Shown here: piece after piece, positions 22,613 to 32,821 of the stretch
How the letters are laid out: every line of letters starts with the position of its first letter
Position numbering within the stretch: the first letter of the stretch is position 1
Assembly (NCBI GenBank): GCA_037833965.1
Contig: AP031356.1
Coordinates: 7,090,501-7,154,500 of the forward strand
DNA: 64,000 bases
Origin: Marchantia polymorpha subsp. ruderalis
Taxonomy: Eukaryota > Streptophyta > Marchantiopsida > Marchantiales > Marchantiaceae
Reading direction: 5' to 3'
The notes under the pieces: model-generated
What the model was told of the DNA's origin: nothing
What the model saw: only the letters and a program-made list of their open reading frames with translations
The model's database searches: none
Translations under genes and position numbers: made by a program

Positions 22613-25600
22613 ATGTTTCCCATGGCGCCTGCGGGGAACTTCGAGGGCGACGTGAAGCGCGTCGTGAGCGAGCTCGGGGGGCACCACGGGCGCGTAGCTG
22701 CAGCAGCAGTGGCGGCGGCGGACGTCGAAGGGGGTCGATTTCATGAAGCGAATGCGATCGCGAATTCGAGCGCGAATGCGAACGCGGCGCGAGTGAGCGA
22801 CGAGGAGACGGCGCGAGCGCGGGCGGGCGCGTCGCCGGGGGGCGTCGGGGAGAAGGCGTTCACGGCGCGGTTGAACATAATCGACCTGGACGAGGACCTG
22901 AGGAGGAACTGGAAGGTGGCGGTGGAGGGAGGCCCGAGGAAGAGCTTCGCGGTGGACGTGGAGGCGGCGGGGGCGGGCGCGGACCCCAGGAAGAACTGGG
23001 CGCTGGCGGTGGAGGACGGGCCCCGGCGGAGCTTCGCGGTGGAGCCGGTCACCGAGAGCATGGGCGCCGGCGGCATGGACCTGCTGGCGCGCAAGAGCAT
23101 CTCGCTCGAGGGCATCTGGCAGGGCGAGGCCGAGCCCCGGCGCAGCTTCTCGTACGAGGACGCCGCGGCGCTCACGCCCCGGCGCAGCAGCTGGAGCCTC
23201 GACGTCGCGCCGCCCCGCAAGAGCGCCGACGGCAAGCGCCACAGCGAGGGCGACCGGCGCAAGAGCAAGTCGCCCTCGTTCCTCGCCTTCCCCTGCGAGC
23301 CGCGCGACATGAGCATGGAGCTCGCCAAATTGACCATCATGCCTCCTTTGAACGAGTCCGTCGAATCCACTCCCAAGCTCAGCGCCACTCTCCCCGTCTC
23401 CCTCAAGGTCAGTCTGATTGATCCCCCGCCTGATTTGGATCCTTATATGGTCATGTCGTCGTCGTTGAGTTTGTTGCCTCCTTCCAACGTGCCTTTCAAT
23501 GTCAGTCTGATTGATGCCGCACCTGATTTGGATCCCTGCATGGTCCTGTCGTCGTTGATTTCGTTGCCTCCTTTTGACGTGCCTTTCAACTTGCATGATG
23601 TTGTGAGCTCGGGAGAGAGTGACCTCCACTCTCCCCGTCTCCCTGAAGGTCAGTCTGATTCATGCCCCGCCTGATTTGGATCCTTGCATGATTCTGTCGT
23701 CGTTGATTTTGTTGCGTCCTTTCGACGTCCTTTTGATTTTGTATGATGTTGTGAGGGCGCTGAAATTTGCGTGATTGGGTTCAGTTCGAGAACATCGAGT
23801 ACCGCGTATCGAACGAATTCGAGAGCTCCTGGAAGGACGTGAAGAGCTGGGGGCAAAAGTTCCGCAGGGCAAGGCGGGAGAGAGTGATTCTGCATGGGAT
23901 CAGCGGAAGGGTGCATCCCGGGGAGATGCTGGGGATGCTGGGGCCGTCGGGGAGTGGGAAGACGTCGCTGCTGCAGATCCTCGCTGGTCGCTGCTCCAAG
24001 TACGAGGGAACAATCACTCACAACGACGTGCCGTTCGTCAAGGCCATGACTCGGAGAACCGGCCTCGTGACGCAGGACGACATTCTCTACGCGCATCTGA
24101 CAGTGCGGGAAACTTTGGTCTGCGCTGCTCTGCTCAGATTGCCTCGTGAATTGTCCAGGAAGGAGAAGCTGCGCCGAGCTCAGGACGTGATCACCGAGCT
24201 GGGATTGGAGCGGTGTCACAACACCATGGTGGGCGGAAGCTACGTCCGAGGAGTTTCTGGAGGGGAGAGGAAGCGGGTGAGCATCGGGTGCGAGATGCTC
24301 ACGGACCCGAGCCTGTTGCTGCTGGATGAGCCGACCTCGGGACTCGACTCCACCGCCGCTCTAAGTATGGTGAGAACTATGAGAAATCTGGCCCAAAGCG
24401 GGAAAACCATCATTTCTACAATTCATCAGCCGTCCAGTGTAATATTTCACATGTTCGATAAGGTGTTACTCCTCTCTGAAGGGCAGCCCATGTTCTACGG
24501 CAAGGGAAGTGCAGCACTCGACTACTTCGAGTCCATCGGGTTCCACCCAACCTTCGCCACAAACCCCGCCGACTTTCTTCTCGACCTTGCGAATGGTGAG
24601 CTTCTCCTTCCTGTGAGACTGTCAGTCGTTCGAGCATGTCGGTCGCAGGTGGATTCTCAGTGGAAATTCTCGTCGCGGATATGGTTACTGACAGTCTCGT
24701 ACACGCTCGTAGAACTGTCCTTGGCTGGCTGTGCTATCCCTGGCCGAAGAAATTATTGGCTTCATTTACATGGTGGGGTTTTTCATGGAGTGTCTGATTT
24801 AGCCCATTCGGTTTGGGTCTCTTCTCCTTCTGCAGGAGTTACACACAACCTGGATGATCTGCACCGCGAAGTATCATCGGCTGTCCCCAGAAGGAGGCGG
24901 GCCAAAGACCAAGCCGAGGAACGTAACTGCGTGAAGAAGATTCTGAAGGAAGCCTACATAGCACACATTGTGCAGGAGAGCAAAACCGAGTCCATGTCAC
25001 GCGAGCTGAAGCCGAAAACATTCCAGGAAATGGAGAGCTACCATGGTCAGTTCCTGAGTTGCTATTCTCTCAAGTTTGTCTTTTATCGAAAGCCAAAGCT
25101 GGCATCTGAGCATAGGTTGAGCATGCGTCTCAGTGATCCACTTGGGGGGCTCCACACGTGCTTTATATTTTCTTCTGACGGCTGTATCCCATTCCCTCGT
25201 ATGTTGCAGACACCGTGAGCAAAAGAGAGTGGTCAACGTCTTGGCCGCAGCAATTCGCCATCCTGTCTCGTAGAGCTTTGAAGGAGAGAAGACACGATAG
25301 CTTCAGTGCTCCTCGAATATTGGAAACTTTGTTGGTGGCTGTAATTTCTGGACTCATATGGTGGGACTCGTCTGATAAGATCGAAGACCAGGTGAGCTAG
25401 CAAAGCCAACCAAATTATGTTTCCAATATCCACTGCAAGTGTCTTATCTCCCCAATATCAACCTGAGAATGCTCTGAACGTGACTGGAGCTCTCGTATTC
25501 TTTTGCAGGTGGGCCTACTCTTCTTTTCGTCCACCATTTGGGGATTCTTCCCTCTGTTCAACTCAATTTTCACTTTCCCCCAAGAGCGTGATATGCTCAG

Positions 25601-26153
25601 GAAGGAGAGATCGTCGGGAATGTACAGACTGTCAGCGTACTTTCTAGCCCAGTCGACTGTGGACGTACCGATGGAGCTGGTGTTGCCCTTCATATACATG
25701 GTCATCGTCTACTGGATGGGGGGGCTCAAGGCAAATGCTGTGGCTTTTCTCGCCACGTGCGCAGCTGTTATGTCCAACGTTTTGGTGGCCCAAGGCTTGG
25801 GCCTGGCAATCGGTGCAGTTTGCATGAATATCAAACATGCGTCGACTTCAGCATCGGTGATGATGCTCACCTTTCTTCTGGCCGGAGGATTCTACGCCAA
25901 AGATATTGCTCCCGCTCTCAGATGGCTCAAATACGTTTCCTTCAGCTACCACGGATTCAAGCTCGAGCTCAACTCTCAGTTCGGTGCCGATGATGAGTAC
26001 CCTTGTAGCACGGGCCAGTGTCGGGTAGCCGATATCGATGCCGTCTCAACAGTCGGCTTGGGTGGGAACTTGGTCTCAGCACTAGCTATGCTTGGGCTGT
26101 TTGTAGGATTCCGCCTCATTGCCTACATAGCTCTCAGACGTACCAAGATTTGA
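22613..26153 (+). CDS. ABCG (WBC-type) half transporter with long N-terminal extension
   Basis: Five exons, 22613-23407, 23785-24595, 24836-25045, 25210-25391 and 25509-26153, join in frame (phases 0,1,1,0) to 2643 bases, 880 residues. Residues 1-265 are a GC-rich, disordered-looking extension with PRKS/PRRS motifs. The nucleotide-binding domain follows: Walker A GPSGSGKT (318-325), Q-loop TQDD (361-364), signature VSGGE (422-426), Walker B LLLLDEP (442-448) and the H-loop His in STIHQPSS (~479). A linker leads to an ABC2-type membrane domain with about six helices ([65 protein letters not shown]). The order NBD-TMD marks subfamily G; the sequence is closest by eye to the ABCG21/22/27 group. 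It should dimerise at the plasma membrane; the substrate is unknown. All catalytic motifs are intact. Intron 1 carries in-frame repeats of its own splice donor. Confidence 0.93.
23408..23700 (+). repeat. Tandem repeats in ABCG intron 1 that copy the 5' splice site
   Basis: GTCAGTCTGATT recurs at 23408, 23501 and 23649. Each copy is followed by CCTGATTTGGATCC, an ATG[G/A]T pair, a TCGTCGTTGA stretch and GACGT/AACGTGCCTTT-like sequence. The last copy also repeats the end of exon 1 (CTCTCCCCGTCTCCCT). The first copy is the inferred donor; the second keeps the reading frame open and is in phase with exon 2. Confidence 0.75.
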
Positions 26154-26490
26154 GTACGAGTGAACTGCAGTTGGAAAATATTTCCCCAACATTGTATAGT
26201 TGCGTCGATCAGATGAAACGTCGTCGTGTTAGGTGTACAATTCTCAAGTAGGAACGCCAACGAGGTCTTGCAGCTGCCTCGTGTCCAATGTACCATATCT
26301 GGGATGAGCCTTCAAAAGGGTGTAAGTAAAGCATGTAAAAATATTTCCATATTCGGCGCTCTTTGTCTCTCTACTTCTGGACCACAGTAGCACGCTGAAT
26401 GTATTGTTCCACGCATACATCCTTCTCCATCAGTATCTGGACATGTCAAGAAGAGCACGTAACAAGTGGCAATGAGGTGAAAGATTCATG
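26154..26490. other. 3' flank of the ABCG gene
   Basis: Probable 3' untranslated region and flank; no further gene seen. A GTAAAAATATTT-type AT element near 26335 could lie near the poly(A) site, but this is not decisive. Confidence 0.35.
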
Positions 26491-26493
26491 CAG

Positions 26494-28645
26494 TTAACGA
26501 TCCAGTGAACCACAAAATGCGTTGGATACTGTATTTAAGAGCGATCGTTCAGGCAAACTTCTGTGACGGTAATCAGGAACCACCAGTGAGTCAAACTCAC
26601 CAACAACATATCTCTTAGCCTGCGTTACAAACCATGTCGAACGAATAACTGGCAAAGATACACATGAACCATACATTTGCCGTCCTATTGGCTGTGCCGG
26701 AACTACTCGAACTGTACTCCAATTTCTGGACGTTTTTTCTCTCAAATGATTATGGAACTTTAACTCTTGCACACTTAAGTTCATCAATTGACACCCTCAG
26801 AAAAAACATTGGTCAACATAACAATATGACTCTGCCAACCAGAGTGAGCAACACAACAGTTAATATCACCTTTATTCCACTGATGGACATTTTCCGTCGC
26901 TACAACTCGGCACCTCATACCCTTCTTACCCGAGTCTCCGCACAAGACGTTGTTCTGCTCAGCAGATCACTAATGTTTTTAGACCACCACTTACCATCTA
27001 ATGCATTGACACGACGTATATAAGAAAAGTCAACAAGTCAATTTTGGGTGTTCCATTGAAGGTTCGAGGTTGTACGTACCAAGCGTCTATTGGACGTTCC
27101 CAATTGCTGCAAACAGCAAAGGTATATAAGAAAAGTCAACAAGTCAATTTTGGGTGTTCCATTGAAGGTTCGAGGTTGTACGTACCAAGCGTCTATTGGA
27201 CGTTCCCAATTGCTGCAAACAGCAAAGGTATTAGTCTTTTAGAAATATACGCATCCTCTGAAACGAATGAATCAGCTATTCTAGGACCACTACACCAGTT
27301 GTACCCATGAGTCATGACGTGCAACGTGAATTCGACATGCAATTTTTCCCTCTTGATCAACATTGGCCCGAGGTTCAATTGTATTTTAAGCTGACCCCGT
27401 CTCCCCTGCTACTGGGAGTACAAGGATGCTGCTCGAGACACAAAAAACTTGTTCCAACTACTCACAAACACAGTGAATCATGCAGTTCTTTCTTAGTGTA
27501 GGTGCACTGCAGTTGCCCGAAATGCCCTTCGGAATATAGCTATCTTTAGCACGAATAGCCAACAATTAAAGTTGGCTGATGAACTATGGCTTAAATCGCC
27601 CTTTGGTTGTTTCTGGAAAATGGATGTGGTCGTTTACTGTTGTAAAATGTGATCATTGACAGTCTGTAAGTGCACTGTGAAATTTGATCTTCTATTTTCT
27701 TTTTCATGAGTTCATCAAAAGAGGTCAATAATGTCTTATTGAAGGTGTAAGAAAACCCAAAAATATACTGTTTAACTCCCCAAAATGAATATTTTATTTA
27801 GTATTGATTTATAACTTAATTAAGTTTAATTTGTGTTTAATTTCGTAGTTTTCTTCAAAAAGTGTTTATATAATCTCTGTCGTAATAATCTCTGTGTCAA
27901 TCTTCTCAAAGAACAAATATTGCATCAGGATGAGAAACAGATCAGGCATTCACTCGAGACACATGTCGAACATCGGTAGTAGTAAAACTATGACACATTT
28001 CGTGGTCCACTCATGTCTTGAGACAAGAGCGATCTTTTTGACATTATCACAAAATCTAGTCAACGTTGGAATTCTCCGCAAGTCACCGTTAGGTCCATCC
28101 TTACTCAAGGAGGCAATGCAATGCTTTGAATATGAGTTGTGCTTATAATTGTGATTGTGGTACTTTCATTAAAAAAGATTCCAGACATCTGCTCTGGAGC
28201 TTCTGCAGTACTGCCGACTACGTTAATAAGGTACGGAACTCTAAGTAAATGTGCCTCAGCATGTTGATGAAGAATGTTTCCACTGAGCACGGGAGAAAGC
28301 AACTCGATGAGGCATTAAAGCCAGAGCATAGCAATGCCCGATTCCCAAAGCCATACCTGACATCACTTTAAAGGTTCTCGAAATTTGTTTATAATGTGAA
28401 GCACCTTGATTTCTACGCACAGATTCCAGCACAAAAGGTTCCAGTCTTCAAGGAGGAAAAGGTACTTCGCCGTGAGAAAAAGCTGCACTTTGAGTCGACT
28501 CGCACCATTCCGACAGAGGTCCCATAAAGATGAGGCCCAAGTGAATGATACTTTCTTTGCTTAACACTTTTTCCATAGCTGTCCCAAGTGCCTCGTTCAG
28601 GTCACTGTCTACAGACACTGAACACTGGACCAAGTTTCGATACAT
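26494..28645 (-). other. Coding-looking minus-strand frames of an unrecognised gene or gene remnant
   Basis: Four separate stretches on the minus strand read like protein rather than chance: 28645-28448 (DSDLNEALGTAMEKVLSKES, LIFMGPLSEWCEST), 28302-28150 (NILHQHAEAHLLRVPYLINV), 27378-27193 (HVEFTLHVMTHGYNWCSG) and about 26730-26494 (RYVVGEFDSLVVPDYRHRSL, ending CGSLDR and a stop). They lie in transcript order on one strand at exon-like spacing, but I could not phase-match the junctions. A 106-bp tandem duplication falls in the third gap. I do not recognise the protein. It may be a real gene, or a fragmentary copy of one. Confidence 0.3.
27016..27227. repeat. Exact 106-bp tandem duplication
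   Basis: The segment starting GTATATAAGAAAAGTCAACA at 27016 is repeated from 27122 with no difference that I can see, through GCAAACAGCAAAG. The identity suggests a recent event, or an assembly artefact. Confidence 0.85.
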
Positions 28646-28649
28646 TCAT

Positions 28650-31440
28650 CAACTAATCATCACATCATGAACTGGAGAACTATAACATAACATCATTTGC
28701 TGGCAAAGTTCAGGCTTCAGACGGTGCAGTCAGTTTACTGATTGGCTCGGAGAAACAGAGTGTGCCAGACTTGTGCACTGTGAACTTCAGCGAGCTCTGT
28801 GTTTTGACATAGATGTACATAAATCACATGATCTCTTTGCGAATAGCGAACCTGCTGGGTTCTTGAGAAAGTCGTCGTATTTTATAGAACGTCTTTGTAA
28901 ATATTGCGATTTTTCTGTACTCAGTGTTCTTCTTTTCTTCATTATGCCACTCAAGACAAAGGGTAGAAAAGTACTCGATGGGACGCCGCGATACATTTTA
29001 CCCATGGAGAGAGAAACCAAAAGTCACGATAGTTGTAAAACGAAATTCTTGTAATACGATAGTTGGAGGCTATAGTGTGGGAGATTACTTCGGCAATGAC
29101 TCTGAAGTTGGAGCAATTCCCTCCATTGTAACCTTGTTCCCGTTTTGATTTGAGGTATACCATTGATACCAATCTCGATTCTGTCCAAGAGTTGAATCCG
29201 AAATAGCTGCATCTTACAGTGCTCTGAGGTAGTAATTGAGCACTGTTTTTAAGAAGCTAGAAAATTGGTCTCTTGTGTAGCTATAAGCAATCCATTGAGG
29301 GGTGTGGTTGTATCAAAAGTGAGTAGAGTCAAGACAAACTTCACTTGAGTAGATTGAACTCAAGACCTCCGGTCTCACAAGTCTAAACTTTCAAGCTTAG
29401 TATATTAATCTTGATGAGTAATTTTTTTACATGAGTTGAAACTAAAAATCATTCTCACGAACATCACAAGATATAAGTTTAAGTGTTTGACACGATTATA
29501 AGATATGAAATTGTACGTGTGATTTAGTTATAACTATGTTCCGCAATAACATGTCACTGGTCTACATAAACTTTCTAGAATCTTCTTTTTCCTTAGTCTG
29601 AAATGATGACATGTCATTGGTTAGCTTGAAATTTTTAGAATTTCTTCTTGCCACTAAACTAAACTTTAGATTTAGTTTAATCAATATAATAAATCAAAAA
29701 AATCAAAATTAATATGTAGTCAAAATGTTCTATCATTGAGATTTAGACTTTGATATATGACAAAAAAGAAATGTTCATTTATCGTTTTAAATAATAATTT
29801 AGTTATTCCGCATAATATAGACATGACGGCCGTCACAAAATCTTGAGTAACAGAAATCTACATGGTTAAATATAATGTACGTGGTGAACTTATGCTTTGG
29901 GAACGACAAGTTAAAGACAAACTGAAGAACACCAATCTAGACAAGCTGTTAAAGTTAAAAATTGTGCACTTCCAATGATGACAATTAGAAAAATCTTCAA
30001 AAACAAACTATGAATATTTTTATATTACATTTGCAATCTCAAGCAATTTGATAAATATGATATTTAGATGTTGTTTGAAACTCTTTAATGACGATTATAT
30101 TGCAAAGAGTTTTCAAACATGTTGTATGTTTATTTAAAATTAATGAGCTTCAAAATAAAATATACTAACATGAAAATTCAAAGTCACATCGATGGTTTCG
30201 ATGATCTCTTTGTTGATTTTCAAAATCTTGAAAACGAGATAAGTATTGAGAGAAAAGACTTTCATCTTTTAAGCTCATTATTTGCATGTTATCAAGCATT
30301 GTTAAAGAATTAGGTAGATCAATGACAAGTTGTCACGTCAAACAAATTAATCATACCTACTAATGTTTATCTTCATGAAAATACGTTAGATAATAATTTT
30401 CATAAAATTTAACTATTATTTCTTAAATTTTATATTCAAAGGGTTGGATAAAGAAATCTTAAAAAAATTGAAGAAATCATTGTGTGAAATTTTTTTTCAT
30501 TAATGAAAGTTAGATTCTGCAAAATATCTTGGAATGTTGATCAATTTTGATCTCGAATGATGAGGGGAGAGTTTGTTTAGAATATTGTTTAGATTCAAGC
30601 ATAAATCGGATTTCAAACTTCTAGATTCATAATGATTAGCAAAAAGTCATGGGAGCTAAATCTCTTAGGTCACTTTGCTAGTTCATCATGAATAAGAATA
30701 GGAGTCATTCCAGATATCAAAGAGTTGCCAAATCAATAGTGAATAAGAAAAAATATAGATTCATTATAAACTTGTGTTGCGGCTTGATGAATTAATATAT
30801 GGTGACAAAAAATATATTTCTTACTTTGTATGAATGATTTTTTAATCAACTTCAATGAGCAAAGTGTTCAATTAAATTGAATTCGAGGAGTAGCTACAAC
30901 CAAATTTAATTTATGGATGAAGTCATTCACAATATAGCTTTTTGTACTATGCCATTTTGAATATACAATATTGTATTTTGATTTCATTATGCAACTACAA
31001 CATTCATGGATGCGATAAATGATATTTTTTGTTTTTAGTTAAACACATATCTAATTGTGTTGATTTGAGTAATTATATGCATCATTTGTGAAAAATACAT
31101 TAAATTTTGTGGAATATCAACTTATATGTCAGAGTTTGGAAAAAATGAGTTTGACAAATCACATGTAAATTACTTGGATCATAAAGTTTCACCAAAAAAA
31201 TACTAATGGTGGATGAAAATATATAGCAATACTTACATGCTTGATAAACATAGTATTGATGAAAATACTGCAGGTTGATGCTTCAGCTTCTTGTGATGTT
31301 ACTGCATTCTCCTTCTTCACACACGTAGACATATCTGACTAGTGTGATTTGTGTGCATTGTTGCAAAAAAGTCATTAATAACATTCTTCATCACATTTTA
31401 ATACCCAGTTAAATTTGAATCCCATCCAACGCCATCCCTC
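28650..31440. other. AT-rich gene-free DNA with a possible SINE-like trace
   Basis: No gene is supportable. On the minus strand at about 29420-29330 the sequence GACCGGAGGTCTTGAGTTCA resembles a tRNA B box in a tRNA-derived SINE, but an A box and a tail are not clear. The rest is AT-rich and looks like old repeat debris. Confidence 0.3.
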
Positions 31441-31445
31441 ACGCT

Positions 31446-31740
31446 TCGGGGGAGTGTTGGGGACCTACCACGTGGCACGCAGACGTCCGCCTTACGGTCG
31501 ACGGCCCCCCTGATTTGGTATGGCCTGGCTCGCCGCTCGGCCTTGCTCAGGTCGCTCGCACCGCTCAGAGGAACGCTGTTCGGCTCATGTCGTCCTGCCG
31601 CTTAGCCACTTACCTTAACATCCTGCGGGCCGATCGGAGAGGGGAAAAGGTTGTTGAAATTCACAAGTCCACCGCCCCGCTTCATTCATGTTTAGAAATC
31701 TCTTCAACAGTTTTAGTGCGTCCGAGCAGAAGACACAACA
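31446..31740 (+). mobile_element. LTR-like fragment of a copia-type element (polypurine tract plus LTR)
   Basis: CGGGGGAG followed directly by TGTTGGGGACC is the typical polypurine-tract/LTR-start junction of plant Ty1/copia elements. The candidate LTR runs from 31455 to a CACAACA end at 31740, about 286 bp, and is much GC-richer than its surroundings. No internal coding region belonging to it is visible, so it is a fossil fragment. It abuts another LTR element on its right. Confidence 0.5.
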
Positions 31741-31776
31741 ATCTTTTGTGGCAGCTCATACTGTCAACGTTGAACT

Positions 31777-31958
31777 TGTTGACAGTATGAGTTGAACTCG
31801 ATATCAGATAAGTGAGAGAAGAATTCTTTTTAAGTAGCAAAGGTGATAAGGATGGTCAAGAACATCGACCGTTAGTATACCATTCTACAAGAATATTTAA
31901 CACAAGATTATCCTAATCGGATCACTACACTACACTCGGTAACTAAATACTAACAACA
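31777..31958 (-). repeat. Copia end repeat (3' LTR)
   Basis: Matches 40614-40781 over landmarks GGTGATAAGGATGGT, AAGATTATCCTAATC and GATCACTACACTACACTCG, with many differences elsewhere. It sits downstream of the RNase H end, as expected for the 3' LTR on the minus strand. Confidence 0.75.
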
Positions 31959-32301
31959 TCACCTCTTGAGGGTACTACTGGAAAATTCTAAGGGAAGAAC
32001 ATTGATATCTAATGTTATAAAATGACAGCTTGAATGTCAGATAACAAGCATACTCCAATAGATTCTCTATGTTTTTCAAATTTATGTCTTAGTAGTGACT
32101 TGGTGAGTATGTTTGCAAGGTTTTGCTCAGTGTGAATGTACTTGAGGTCAATTTTTCCCTCTAACATTCTTTCCCTAATAAAATGGTGTTTTGCCTTAGA
32201 TGTGCTTGGTCTTGGCGTGGAACACATGGTTTTTGGCTAGCTTAATAGCACTATGATTGTCGCAAAAAAGGTGCAAATCTGCAATGATTGGCGTCGCTGC
32301 A

Positions 32302-32821
32302 TGTCGTAAGTTCTAAACTATGGTAGAATCAGGGCAAGAAATTAGAACCTTCAGAGAAGGGAAGATTTCTAACTCTTGTATTAAACTCTTGAGGTACAAA
32401 GTGTAACACTAGGGTTTAGAGAGAAGTTCACTCGAAGATAGAAACGTAAACTCTGAAGATGAGAGATACCAACAATGGTTCTCCTCTCCCTTATATAGCT
32501 CTCACCAACAAGTACAAGCTGATAAGATCTAATACCCACCATCCATACCACTCCTAGTGGATGGATGACGTGGCGGATAACCCTAACAAGCACACGGATC
32601 GCTGACGTGGCGTACCCAACTAACGCACTAACTAACACACTCAATCCTTACCTACAAGCACACGGATTGCTGACGTGGCACTATCAACTAACACATCCAC
32701 TCTGTACCTACCAAGTGCGCGGATCGCTGACGTGGCAGCTATGACTAGTGCACACTAAAGTATCTACATCAATATTCGGAGTAACCTCTACTTTAGTTCT
32801 AACTAAGTAAAGATGGTTACA
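32302..32821 (-). repeat. Gypsy end repeat (3' LTR)
   Basis: Starts TGTAACCATCTTTAC on the minus strand. It contains repeated ACACGGATYGCTGACGTGGC words (three copies) and an internal TATATA-like stretch (CTTATATAGC) suited to an LTR promoter. Confidence 0.75.

Noticed and set aside
22880-23300. Possible bacterial or viral origin of the GC-rich first ABCG exon
   Set aside because: It splices in frame to a normal plant ABCG body and shows internal duplication; high GC is common in plant first exons.
22340-23629. 429-codon minus-strand frame opposite ABCG exon 1
   Set aside because: It is antisense to a convincing ABCG exon in very GC-rich DNA, where stop codons are rare; its Arg-rich content has no domain.
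26664-27023. 119-codon plus-strand frame
   Set aside because: It overlaps a minus-strand frame that looks more coding, and no domain is recognised.
29330-29420. tRNA gene on the minus strand suggested by a B-box-like word
   Set aside because: No cloverleaf can be formed; at most a trace of a tRNA-derived SINE.
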